Part shown: piece after piece, positions 25,223-33,579 of the stretch
Position numbering within the stretch: position 1 is the stretch's first letter
Layout of the letters: each line of letters opens with the position of its first letter
Assembly (NCBI GenBank): GCA_023437365.1
Contig: JAEZGK010000099.1
Coordinates: 62,001-126,000, forward strand
Direction of reading: 5' to 3'
Source: Bacillota bacterium
Lineage (GTDB): Bacteria > Bacillota > Clostridia > Lachnospirales > Lachnospiraceae
DNA: 64,000 nucleotides
Notes under the pieces: generated by a model
Database searches by the model: none
Seen by the model: only the letters and a program-made list of their open reading frames with translations
What the model was told of the DNA's origin: nothing
Program-made: the position numbers and the translations under genes

Positions 25223-27559
25223 ATGGAATGGAAAATGAATCCTAACGCAGTAAACCAATTCTCTAAGGGGAGCAAGATCTATGCCGAGGGAGAAACTGTA
25301 TTTAGTATCGGAATGATTGTCAAAGGGCGTGTGCTGATACATAATGAGGGTGCAAAAATTGTTGCCGGCTCAGGATCATTCCTTGGAATCAATGATTTAT
25401 ATCAAGGAAAATACTTAAGCACATATACAGCTGTGGATGATTTACTGCTATATATGTTTCCGATTAACAGTGTTGAGGAGCTGGATACCATCCTATCTGC
25501 CAATAAAGATTATCATGGCTTCATGGTCGCTTCGCAGTATAAGATGATCTATGACCTGAATCTGATTTACGAGGGCTTAAAGAAGCTATGCACCTCTATG
25601 TATGGATTTTTGAAGGAATACTACGGGAAATATTACGAGATTGCTACCCGGCGCGGCTTTAAGGCACGATCTGCAGAACGGATTAATTCACTGGAGCTGC
25701 TGGATAGTGAGCTTGAGCTGATCTCTGATCGAATCAATTACTATATTGAATGTAAGAGCCTTCCGATTGATGCGGTAAAGCTTTTCTATTCCTATGGTAA
25801 TGCAATCACCCTGTATCAGGTTGAGGATGAGGTCTCAGTAGTAAACCAGCAGATAGACGCTTTGCAGGAACGACTCTCCGATTTTGTGGCAATGGTGGGA
25901 TGCCTGATGGATGACACCGATACCTGTCTGTTCCGTATGATTGCGGAAATGGCTATTTCCTTGGATTCACCTGCAGGAGTAAGCAATGAAATTATGGAAA
26001 TGATGGATGATATCATTGAGCAGTTGAATCAGGCTGAAGCCTTTGCTGATCGTATGCTTGGCAAACAGCTTAGAATAAACCGAAATAAAATGGAAGAGAT
26101 TTATCATCTGCTCCTTTCCAGCAACCGAAAGGAAGATGTAAGCACAGAGGCAATGCTGAAGTATTCTGAGGAGGATACCCAGCAGGCATTGGAGGAAATG
26201 GAGGACTCCTTTTCTAAGATCCTTGCTTATGCAGGTATTGAAGGAGAGGATGCGGAAAGAATGAAGGCTACGATGCAGGATTACGTGCATCTGAAGGACA
26301 AGGCCTCCATCGAAGATTCGGCCAGATTTTTAAGAAAAAGGCTTGCGGATTATCATTATTCCATTTATCTTTCGGTATTCCTGCGTGCCTACAGAGAGAA
26401 AAAGGCACCCAGAATTATTGATATGTTCTTAAAGTACGGGTTTGCAGATGAAAGACTTCTGACCAACGATCAGCTGCTGTCTGTCTATTTTCTAAAGGAA
26501 GAGGACGAGCAGAAAGGGATCTGTAATACATATGATATGAAGACTTGGCTGACGCTGATCTGCGAAGGAAAGAAAGAGCCCTCCAAGAATGAGTTTGATC
26601 AGGAATATACAGAGATGCTCATAGATCTGCGGAAGCAGAATAAGCTGACAGAGAAAGAGGTTTTGGAGTGGCAGACGAATAACTTTAAGAAGCTGGAATA
26701 CGAAATCAAGAATATGTTCCGATATAATAACAGAACTACGAACGGGCAGATAACCAGCTTTGTTCCGGTGCTTCATAAGGACCAATGGGGAAACGGCATT
26801 GAGAGGCTCTACGTTACGAGTTCCAAGGTGGACGAAGTGATTAGAAGCATTCTTAAAATAGACTATTCCGTATTCGACAGAGAAATTATATACAGCAACA
26901 AGGAAAAGAAGATTGTTAAGGAGTATGCTGTCAAACAGGTATATCCGGATATCATTCTCTTCCCGAATGTGGGTGCGAACGGAATTATGTGGCAGGAAAT
27001 TTCCGGCAAGAGGAGGGATACCCCCGGACGTTTCTTCCTACCGATCTTTACGGATATCAATCTGGGACTGCTGTTGATTAGAATACTCGGACGCTACCGT
27101 TGGGAGCTCTGCCGTACCATTGAGGGTATCGCTTGGAATGATATACAGAATAAATCTCTTACCTCTGAGTACTGTGATTATCTTCAATTCTACCGAAAGA
27201 ACAAAGAGCTTTCGGAGGAAAAGAAGGAGAAGATCAAGCTCCAGATTCAAAAAGGGAAAAACAGCAGCCGTGAGATTTTTGTGCTTGATTACGAGATCTG
27301 GATCAATTATGAAGCAATGGGTGCGGTGAAGCTAAATAAGCCGGTTCGTGAGATAATGGCCACCTATTGTCCCTTTGCAAAGGAGCTGCGGGAACAGCTA
27401 AAGCTGCAGCCGCTCTTTGATGATGCTATGGCCAGATTTTACAGGGAAAGACAGAAGAAGCTGCGTGAGGTTGAAGGAAGGCTCCGTCTTCTCCAAAAGG
27501 ATAATATAGAAATCCCACAGGAGCTTTTGGACACCCTGAGTTATTACAGAGATTTATAA
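25223..27559 (+). CDS. Large protein with N-terminal cyclic-nucleotide-binding-like domain, function unknown
   Basis: A 778-residue cytoplasmic protein. Residues about 10-95 resemble a cNMP-binding/Crp-like beta-roll: FSKGSKIYAEGETVFSIGMI, then VKGRVLIHNEGAKIVAGSGS and a TYTAVDDLLLYMFP strand. I see no DNA-binding HTH after it. Residues about 100-390 are predicted helical and acidic; residues about 470-778 form a further unrecognised region rich in aromatic and basic residues (PVLHKDQWGNGIERLYV, FLPIFTDINLGLLLIRILGR). The nucleotide may not be cyclic, since the canonical RTA phosphate-cassette residues are not obvious. It has its own promoter. Upstream is an orphan chemoreceptor, downstream a possible small RNA. 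Confidence 0.65.
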   Translation: MEWKMNPNAVNQFSKGSKIYAEGETVFSIGMIVKGRVLIHNEGAKIVAGSGSFLGINDLYQGKYLSTYTAVDDLLLYMFPINSVEELDTILSANKDYHGFMVASQYKMIYDLNLIYEGLKKLCTSMYGFLKEYYGKYYEIATRRGFKARSAERINSLELLDSELELISDRINYYIECKSLPIDAVKLFYSYGNAITLYQVEDEVSVVNQQIDALQERLSDFVAMVGCLMDDTDTCLFRMIAEMAISLDSPAGVSNEIMEMMDDIIEQLNQAEAFADRMLGKQLRINRNKMEEIYHLLLSSNRKEDVSTEAMLKYSEEDTQQALEEMEDSFSKILAYAGIEGEDAERMKATMQDYVHLKDKASIEDSARFLRKRLADYHYSIYLSVFLRAYREKKAPRIIDMFLKYGFADERLLTNDQLLSVYFLKEEDEQKGICNTYDMKTWLTLICEGKKEPSKNEFDQEYTEMLIDLRKQNKLTEKEVLEWQTNNFKKLEYEIKNMFRYNNRTTNGQITSFVPVLHKDQWGNGIERLYVTSSKVDEVIRSILKIDYSVFDREIIYSNKEKKIVKEYAVKQVYPDIILFPNVGANGIMWQEISGKRRDTPGRFFLPIFTDINLGLLLIRILGRYRWELCRTIEGIAWNDIQNKSLTSEYCDYLQFYRKNKELSEEKKEKIKLQIQKGKNSSREIFVLDYEIWINYEAMGAVKLNKPVREIMATYCPFAKELREQLKLQPLFDDAMARFYRERQKKLREVEGRLRLLQKDNIEIPQELLDTLSYYRDL

Positions 27560-27673
27560 AAGTTAATATGAATGGAAAACCTCATAAAATGTTGAAATTG
27601 TTTATACAATAAGAAACTTTAAATGCAGTTTGTATAATACATATTAAATATTTATTAATTATCAGACAACGCA

Positions 27674-27702
27674 TTGACAAATTGATAGCTCGGACTTATA
27701 AT
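27674..27702 (+). promoter_or_regulatory. Consensus promoter of the putative small RNA
   Basis: TTGACA (27674-27679), 17-nt spacer, TATAAT (27697-27702): both hexamers are perfect. It does not precede a gene directly; a terminator lies 160 nt downstream, so it drives a short transcript. Confidence 0.85.
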
Positions 27703-27708
27703 TAGGAT

Positions 27709-27901
27709 ACACAAAAGAAATAGAAAAGTATCTTAGAAAAGATATTAGGCTATCAGGGGGTGATACCATTGTACACGATGGAAAGGAAAGACAGGGAAAG
27801 CTGATTACAGATCGAAGGACAGCTTTCTTACTAAGGAAGCAGACTAAAATATATGGGATACAAAAGGTTGCCTTAAGGAAGTTGCTTAAGGCAACCTTTT
27901 T
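27709..27901 (+). ncRNA. Putative stand-alone small RNA (about 190 nt)
   Basis: Bounded by a full-consensus promoter and a strong terminator, with no convincing gene between. Visible folds are GTATCTT/AGATAT, CCAT/ATGG and GAAAGCTG/CAGCTTTC (8 bp). A Shine-Dalgarno-like AGGGGGTGAT (27756-27765) precedes a TTG frame of only 11 codons (27770-27805), so a short peptide is also possible. No known RNA family was recognised. Confidence 0.55.
27862..27901 (+). terminator. Terminator of the putative small RNA
   Basis: GGTTGCCTTAAG and CTTAAGGCAACC form a 12-bp stem around a 7-nt loop, flanked by AAAA on the 5' side and TTTTTG on the 3' side. Confidence 0.9.
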
Positions 27902-28014
27902 GTCGCTAAATAGAAAATTTTGTATGCTTATTTTGTTTCTTCCAGTGCTTTATACTTGTCTAATCTTGGGACAAATGGTAGTATTAATATAAGGTGTACA
28001 AAGGAGGTTGTAAC

Positions 28015-29874
28015 ATGGGAAGCTACGATAGCATTGTAAAGATAGAAGAGATGCGAAAGCGGATGGAAGACGGTAATATCCAGGCTGCGCTATTAATTCT
28101 CGATACAATGGAAATAAGAAAAATTAAGAACATGTCTGACCTTAGCCTGATTGCGGAGGTCTACGCGCAGAACGAAAGATATGAGGAAGCAGAGAAGCTG
28201 CTTCATAGAATATACGAAAAGACAAAATCAAGGAAATCCCTGTACCAATTGGTGGAGGTCTCCATCAAAAACAATAATGTCGAAGAGGCGCAGAAGTATC
28301 TCGATGAATATAAAAAGATAGCTCCGAAGGATTTCTATAAATACATATTCCAATATAAGATAGATAAGCTGAAGGGAGCGCCCTACGAGGTGCTGATCGG
28401 TACTCTGCAGACCTTAAAACAGACGGAATATCTGGAGAAATGGGCCTATGAATTAGCGAAAACCTATTATAAAGCAGGTATGGAAAAGGAATGTCTCAAA
28501 GAATGCTCCGACATCATCCTGTGGTTCGGTGAAGGAGTCTATGTTGAAAAGGCGAAGATTTTACGCTCCTACTTCTCCGGTGAAACAGATAAAGAGAAGA
28601 TCATGGAGGATTTGCGACGCCGTGCACTGGACGATACCGCCAGAACTCCGCAGATAACAGAGAGCCTTACGAACGATGTGGAAAAGACGTCTAGCCATCA
28701 GGAAGAGACGGGAGCTTGCTTACAGGAAGAGGAGGACTATCCTGCTACGGATTTTTCCTTGCAGGATGAGACAACCGACTTGGAAGACGGCTTAAAAAAC
28801 GACATTCGGTCTATGATGACAGAAGGATGGAGCGAGGAAGAGGAAACCTATGAGACGGAGACCGACCAGGAGATAACCGACAAAGAGAAGACGGATATGG
28901 ATATCTCCGAGAAATCCATCCCGACACAACAGCAGGCAGAGGAAGAGGCAGAGGATGAAAAGATAAAAGCTGTTGTGAGCGGTATGGAGGACGCTCAGCC
29001 GGTGCCTGCGAAATCAGAGCGGGAGATTGCTGAGCAGGAGGTGGAGCATGCACTATACAATCTGCTAGAAGAAGAGGAAATGGATGAGGATGATAAAAAG
29101 CTTGGTATGCTGGCCGAAAAATTTAATTTCCTTCCGGAGGAGCTATTCGGAAATTTTCTGCATGTAAAGTCTGTGAAAAAACAACTGGTGAAAAGTCTGG
29201 AAGGAATTATGGATGAGCATACAAAGACAGTTCAGATCATCATTACGGGTACAACTGGCTCCGGTAAGACTGTACTCGCTAAGGATATCACTATGTTCCT
29301 TTATAAGACCGCAAAACTGAAATCCTCAAAAATAGCAAAGATTAAGGCCGAGAAACTAAATGACCTGGAGCTCATGTCACGAAGGGATACACTTAAGGAT
29401 TGCTGCTTGCTTGTTGAAAACGCTAGTGAACTAAACCGTCAGACAATAGACAGCATCCTGGAGTTATGTAATAGCTTGAAAGGAAATATTGCGGTTATAT
29501 TTGAAGAGGATAAAAAGAATATCAATAAGCTGTTCCGGGAATGTCCTAGACTTATGGATTTGTTTAAGAACAGAATCCATCTGCCGCAATATACTTTGGA
29601 GGATTTAACGGGCTTTGCTTATGCTTGCTTAAGACAGCAGGATTACCGATTGAATCCCAAAGCAGAAATGATATTACAACAAAGGATTACGCAGATAATG
29701 AAGCAATCAGAAGTACATACGCATCTGGAACAGATTTCTGATTTGACGCAGAGAGTGATGAATGCAGCTGATCTAAGAACCGGTAAGAACCTGTCGTTAC
29801 TGGCTTCTCAGGGCAAGCTTCAAGACGTAGATGTGCTTACGGTGTTACCGGAAGATTTTATGATCAAACCTTAA
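28015..29874 (+). CDS. TPR-like protein with C-terminal P-loop ATPase domain
   Basis: A 619-residue protein. The start is ATG 28015, 7 nt after AAAGGAGG. Residues about 1-200 are tetratricopeptide-like helical pairs (MSDLSLIAEVYAQNERYEEA, YELAKTYYKAGMEKECLKEC). Residues about 210-345 are a long acidic, low-complexity linker. Residues about 370-619 hold an AAA-like ATPase: Walker A GTTGSGKT at about residue 412 and a Walker-B-like CCLLVENAS; the arrangement resembles SpoVK-type AAA proteins but the family is not certain. No membrane segment. It is followed by a convergent gene that overlaps by 11 bp. It may remodel a protein complex; the target is unknown. Confidence 0.7.
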   Translation: MGSYDSIVKIEEMRKRMEDGNIQAALLILDTMEIRKIKNMSDLSLIAEVYAQNERYEEAEKLLHRIYEKTKSRKSLYQLVEVSIKNNNVEEAQKYLDEYKKIAPKDFYKYIFQYKIDKLKGAPYEVLIGTLQTLKQTEYLEKWAYELAKTYYKAGMEKECLKECSDIILWFGEGVYVEKAKILRSYFSGETDKEKIMEDLRRRALDDTARTPQITESLTNDVEKTSSHQEETGACLQEEEDYPATDFSLQDETTDLEDGLKNDIRSMMTEGWSEEEETYETETDQEITDKEKTDMDISEKSIPTQQQAEEEAEDEKIKAVVSGMEDAQPVPAKSEREIAEQEVEHALYNLLEEEEMDEDDKKLGMLAEKFNFLPEELFGNFLHVKSVKKQLVKSLEGIMDEHTKTVQIIITGTTGSGKTVLAKDITMFLYKTAKLKSSKIAKIKAEKLNDLELMSRRDTLKDCCLLVENASELNRQTIDSILELCNSLKGNIAVIFEEDKKNINKLFRECPRLMDLFKNRIHLPQYTLEDLTGFAYACLRQQDYRLNPKAEMILQQRITQIMKQSEVHTHLEQISDLTQRVMNAADLRTGKNLSLLASQGKLQDVDVLTVLPEDFMIKP

Positions 29875-30205
29875 ATTGAATCGTAATATCATTGGGGAGC
29901 TTCTGCCCGCGCTTGGACTTCACATTAGTTGTAACATGCAGCAGATAAGACTCGTTTTTCGTATAGGGTGCCAGCGGTTCAATCTCGATACAGTTACCTA
30001 CGGAATCATATCGAATATTGGTAGGAAGAGGTGTCTGATTCATAGATGTCACATAAAGATTACGATTATTTACTGTTGCAGGATTAAGCGGAGCATTGAA
30101 CTTGATTTTCCAAACAAAGTCGCAGGTCTTGTACTTCAGATTTTGCTTGACGCGATCATTTACACCGCCTTCTACTGATTCAATTTTAATAAAATTATTG
30201 GCCAT
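29864..30205 (-). CDS. Small Ig-like (SbsA/Big_5-type) domain protein
   Basis: A 113-residue protein that is one domain of the bacterial Ig-like/SbsA type: DFVWKIKFNAPLNPATVNNR, NLYVTSMNQTPLPTNIRYD, IEPLAPYTKNESYLLHVTTN. These domains normally occur in surface-layer or cell-wall proteins, but this one has no signal peptide or anchor. The ribosome binding site GGAGATGA lies about 8 nt before the ATG. The 3' end overlaps the convergent ATPase gene by 11 bp. Its role is unknown; it might be a stand-alone adapter or a structural protein. Confidence 0.7.
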   Translation of the reverse strand: MANNFIKIESVEGGVNDRVKQNLKYKTCDFVWKIKFNAPLNPATVNNRNLYVTSMNQTPLPTNIRYDSVGNCIEIEPLAPYTKNESYLLHVTTNVKSKRGQKLPNDITIQFKV

Positions 30206-30660
30206 AAACGATCATCTCCATCTACTTAGTGGTAAATTAGTATTATATTGATTGTTGCCTATATATTAAATATATTATAGCATATATTACCTAAACTGCA
30301 ACTATGAAGCTATAGACATAAGTGCATATGCTCTGATTTTTGTAAGACTTCAAGTAAATTAGTAATTCTATTAACATTTTACCAAAGAAACTTTGCAATT
30401 TAATCGCATATTTCGTTCTTTACAGTTAAAAATAATAGTAGCTGAAAATACGGAAGTAAAAATATTACGTGGGAATTTGTATCTATAATATCGGTATGTT
30501 TTGCCTGGGACTGAAGTATGATAGAGTTGGTATTTTAAAAAATAATAACAAAAGAATTTACAAACCACCACTTTGTGGTATAATCAAATTGGCAAAGAAA
30601 AACTTAACAAAATATTAACTTGTTTTATATGCAGTTTGAACAAACTTAAGTTCGATTAAA
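30206..30660. other. AT-rich intergenic region between the Ig-like gene and murA
   Basis: Some 455 nt with no open frame of note. It contains the 5' flank of the minus-strand Ig-like gene and, near its right end, the murA promoter. No riboswitch or repeat was recognised in 30206-30550. Confidence 0.6.
30557..30584 (+). promoter_or_regulatory. Promoter of murA
   Basis: TTTACA (30557-30562), 16-nt spacer, TATAAT (30579-30584). The spacer contains the palindrome-like ACCACCACTTTGTGGT, which could be an operator. The 5' leader would be about 80 nt. Confidence 0.75.
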
Positions 30661-30672
30661 TTGAGGTGTACG

Positions 30673-31971
30673 ATGGAACAATATATTATAAAAGGCGGAA
30701 GGCCGCTTGTTGGAGAAGTGACGATCAGTGGTTATAAAAATGCAGCACTGGGTATCATTGCAGGTGCGATTATGACCGATGAGACTGTTAAAATAGAGAA
30801 TGTACCGGATATCAGAGATATTGACGTTTTGCTGCAGGCGATTGAGGATATTGGCGCAAAGGTAGAACGAATTAGCCGAAATACAATAAAAATTAACGGA
30901 AGCAAGATCAATACAGTAAATGTGGATTTTGATTATGTTAGAAAAATTCGTGCATCTTATTATCTGATTGGAGCATTACTCGGAAAGTATAAAAGCGGTA
31001 AAGTGGCTCTTCCCGGCGGCTGTAACATCGGAAGCAGACCTATTGACCAGCATATCAAAGGTTTTGAAGCACTTGGTGCCGAGGTGAAGATTGAGCACGG
31101 TCTGATTTGTGCTGATGCCGAGGAATTAAAGGGTGCTCATATCTACTTCGATTGTTCCAGTGTCGGTGCCACAATCAATGTGATGCTGGCTTCCTGTCTC
31201 GCGGAGGGTATGACGATTCTTGAAAACTCCTCCAAAGAGCCTCATGTTGTTGATGTGGCGAACTTTTTGAACAGCATGGGGGCGAACATCAAGGGAGCAG
31301 GAACAGATGTGATCCGTATTAAGGGTGTTCCGAAGCTTCATGGAAGCGAGTATTCCATTATCCCCGATCAAATCGAAGCAGGAACCTTTATGTTTGCTGC
31401 AGCAGCCACAAAAGGTGATATCCTGATTAAGAATGTTATTCCGAAGCATTTGGAAGCTTTCACGGCAAAGCTGATTGAAATAGGAGCAACAGTAGAAGAG
31501 TTTGACGATATGGTCCATGTTATGGCTGGAAAACGTCTTGGTAATTCCCATGTTAAGACATTAGTATATCCGGGTTTCCTGACAGACATGCAGCCTCAAA
31601 TGACAACATTGTTAGCGGTATCGAAGGGTACCAGTATAGTAACAGAAAGCATTTTTGAAAACCGTTTCAAATACGTCGACGAATTGACCAGAATGGGTGC
31701 CAGTATTAAGGTTGAAGGTAATACGGCTATCATTGAAGGCGTGGAACGACTGACCGGAGCAAGTGTCTGTGCACCGGATCTTAGAGGCGGTGTCGCTCTT
31801 GTCATGGCTGGTTTGATGGCAGACGGCTATACTATTGTTGAAAATATCGAATTCATTGAACGTGGATATGAGAAATTTGAAAGTAAGATGCAGCAGCTGG
31901 GTGCTGCCATGGTTAAAGTTGATTCCACGGATATGAAAGCAATTAAGAAATTTAAGCTGAAGGTCAGCTAA
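30673..31971 (+). CDS. murA: UDP-N-acetylglucosamine 1-carboxyvinyltransferase
   Basis: A 432-residue MurA that catalyses the first committed step of peptidoglycan synthesis by transfer of enolpyruvate from PEP. The fosfomycin-target cysteine is C117 in ALPGGCNIGSRPIDQHIKG. K22 and N23 of GYKNAALGI and the C-terminal RGG segment (DLRGGVALVMAGL) are conserved. The ATG at 30673 follows GAGGTG; the in-frame TTG at 30661 is disfavoured. It is monocistronic and ends at MITE-like copy B, which is also a bidirectional terminator. A second murA paralogue would be usual in this group but is not in the window. Confidence 0.96.
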   Translation: MEQYIIKGGRPLVGEVTISGYKNAALGIIAGAIMTDETVKIENVPDIRDIDVLLQAIEDIGAKVERISRNTIKINGSKINTVNVDFDYVRKIRASYYLIGALLGKYKSGKVALPGGCNIGSRPIDQHIKGFEALGAEVKIEHGLICADAEELKGAHIYFDCSSVGATINVMLASCLAEGMTILENSSKEPHVVDVANFLNSMGANIKGAGTDVIRIKGVPKLHGSEYSIIPDQIEAGTFMFAAAATKGDILIKNVIPKHLEAFTAKLIEIGATVEEFDDMVHVMAGKRLGNSHVKTLVYPGFLTDMQPQMTTLLAVSKGTSIVTESIFENRFKYVDELTRMGASIKVEGNTAIIEGVERLTGASVCAPDLRGGVALVMAGLMADGYTIVENIEFIERGYEKFESKMQQLGAAMVKVDSTDMKAIKKFKLKVS

Positions 31972-31978
31972 TATAAAA

Positions 31979-32102
31979 CGGGCTGTTGCAAAACAATTTG
32001 ATAGCCAGGGTAAGGATACAGGCATCCCGCCATGCACTGTTTGCAGGACGGGATGCCTGTATCCTTACTCGTTATTAATCAAGGAGTTTTGCAACAGCCT
32101 CT
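31979..32102. repeat. MITE-like palindromic element, copy B (also bidirectional terminator)
   Basis: GGCTGTTGCAAAAC (31981-31994) and GTTTTGCAACAGCC (32086-32099) are perfect inverted ends; GTAAGGATACAGGCATCCCG and its perfect complement CGGGATGCCTGTATCCTTAC form a 20-bp inner stem. T-rich tails follow on both strands (CTCTTTT on the plus strand, CGTTTTAT on the minus). It separates the convergent murA and HD-GYP genes. Confidence 0.9.
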
Positions 32103-32111
32103 TTTATCCAA

Positions 32112-33194
32112 TTATACAAAGGCTTTGATCAGTAATTCTTTGTTCTTCGATAAATCTATGAATTGATTACGGACCTTAACCACAGGCCGGGATAAATTCA
32201 GCTTATTAATCAGTACAACCTCACCAATCATATCGTTGCTCAGCTTTACCGTATTATTAATATATGTTTGGGCGATTGCTTCCAAAAAAGTCATGATATA
32301 TTTTGGATCATATTTGCTATAGCCCTCGATTTCGAAGACAGATAACACTTCAAAGGGGCATAAGGGTCCGCGATAGACACGCGCACAGGTCATAGCATCA
32401 TAAACATCGGCAATTGCCACCAGCTTCGCAAAAGGATCAATCTGTTCACTGAGGAAGCCGTAGGGGTATCCGGAGCCGTCGCATCGTTCATGGTGCATCA
32501 GAGCAGCATGCTTGATTCGGTTATCGATATGCTGATTTTTAAGCAGGTTATAACCGCGTACGGTATGGGTTTTGATGGTGTTGTACTCTTCTGCCGTCAG
32601 CTTCGCCGGTTTTAGGAGTATCTGTGGAGGAATGGCAAGCTTCCCGATATCATGTAGCAAACCGCATAAAGTGATAACTTCAAGATCCTCAGATGAAAAA
32701 TGAAGCCATTTACCGATAACATTACAGATCAATGCAACATTGAGACAATGGGTATAGGTACTGTCATCATAATCTCTGATACAATGGAGCATATGAAACA
32801 GATCTGTGTTGAAAGTACACTTTCCAAGTATTTTAGTTGCATCTGTAAGAAGCTTATCTACATCGACTTCCTTCTGCTGATGTACAATCCCATCCATAGA
32901 ATCCTTCAGATCAGAGGCAGTGCTCTGATACGCCAGGTGGAAACGCTGAAACGCTTCGCTTTTCCTGACTCTTTCTATATAAGTCTCCTCCTGCTGAGAA
33001 GGAGCTGGTGAGAAGGACGACTGGACGCCATAAATTGTCAATTCCACAATGGAATGAAACTCCAGGCGAGTGATGATTCTGTCAGTCAAAGATGTGTCCT
33101 TTGAGATAATCAGTTTCCCCTCATTGGAACAAACGTCTGCTGCGACAACCATCCCGGGAACCGCTTGTGTTAATAGTATTCTTATCTTATTCAT
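32112..33194 (-). CDS. HD-GYP domain c-di-GMP phosphodiesterase
   Basis: A 360-residue protein. The start is set to ATG 33194 (MNKIRILLTQAVPGMVVAAD) by alignment with the paralogue at 59813. An N-terminal domain of about 100 residues (DUF3391-like) precedes an HD-GYP domain with HDIGKLAIP at about residue 190 and HHERCDGSGYP at about 250-260. HD-GYP proteins hydrolyse c-di-GMP to GMP and link to motility and biofilm control. It is the only gene on its strand here and ends at repeat B. The long 5' extension reported by an open frame at 33296 lacks a ribosome binding site. Confidence 0.92.
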   Translation of the reverse strand: MNKIRILLTQAVPGMVVAADVCSNEGKLIISKDTSLTDRIITRLEFHSIVELTIYGVQSSFSPAPSQQEETYIERVRKSEAFQRFHLAYQSTASDLKDSMDGIVHQQKEVDVDKLLTDATKILGKCTFNTDLFHMLHCIRDYDDSTYTHCLNVALICNVIGKWLHFSSEDLEVITLCGLLHDIGKLAIPPQILLKPAKLTAEEYNTIKTHTVRGYNLLKNQHIDNRIKHAALMHHERCDGSGYPYGFLSEQIDPFAKLVAIADVYDAMTCARVYRGPLCPFEVLSVFEIEGYSKYDPKYIMTFLEAIAQTYINNTVKLSNDMIGEVVLINKLNLSRPVVKVRNQFIDLSKNKELLIKAFV

Positions 33195-33325
33195 GATAGA
33201 TACGGTCACTCCTTCCCGATGCATATAGATTGATTTATTATTTATACTATTGTATATTCCTGTTAATAGTATAGATATTTTGAAGGAAGAAGTCAAATAT
33301 AATCCTGTTTTGGTAAAAAAATTAC

Positions 33326-33354
33326 TTGACGAAGTAAAGGTTTCGTTTTATTCT
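33326..33354 (+). promoter_or_regulatory. Promoter of metK
   Basis: TTGACG (33326-33331), 17-nt spacer, TATTCT (33349-33354). The start near 33361 gives an RNA that begins shortly before the SAM riboswitch. Confidence 0.75.
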
Positions 33355-33394
33355 AAGAATACCAAGCAAGATTAAATTAATATATTATATATTT

Positions 33395-33491
33395 CTCTTA
33401 TTCAGAGTGACGGAGAGTAAAGGCTCTATGAAGTCACGGCAACCCCTGAGAAGGAAGGTGCCAACCTGAGCGAGTAATCGAACAATAAGAG
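33395..33491 (+). promoter_or_regulatory. SAM-I (S-box) riboswitch
   Basis: P1 is CTCTTATT (33395-33402) with AATAAGAG (33484-33491). Inside are the S-box conserved blocks: GAGTGACGGAG, GGCTCTATGAAGTCACGGCAACC and GGTGCCAACC. A terminator follows at 33513, so high SAM should stop transcription before metK. It therefore gives feedback control of SAM synthesis. Confidence 0.95.
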
Positions 33492-33512
33492 GATTTGATT
33501 AACCAAGGTATC

Positions 33513-33543
33513 AAGTCCGCATTATTGCGGACTTATTTTTTTA
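33513..33543 (+). terminator. Riboswitch-controlled terminator before metK
   Basis: AAGTCCGC and GCGGACTT form an 8-bp stem around ATTATT, followed by TATTTTTTT. It is the expression platform of the SAM-I riboswitch. Confidence 0.9.
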
Positions 33544-33579
33544 CAACGCTGACCACAATGCGTTAGAATGGAGGCTATT

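Noticed and set aside
29876..30178. 100-codon plus-strand open frame
   Set aside because: It is the complement of the Ig-like gene on the minus strand, whose domain match and ribosome binding site are better.
31126..31551. 141-codon minus-strand open frame inside murA
   Set aside because: Antisense shadow of murA; no independent evidence.
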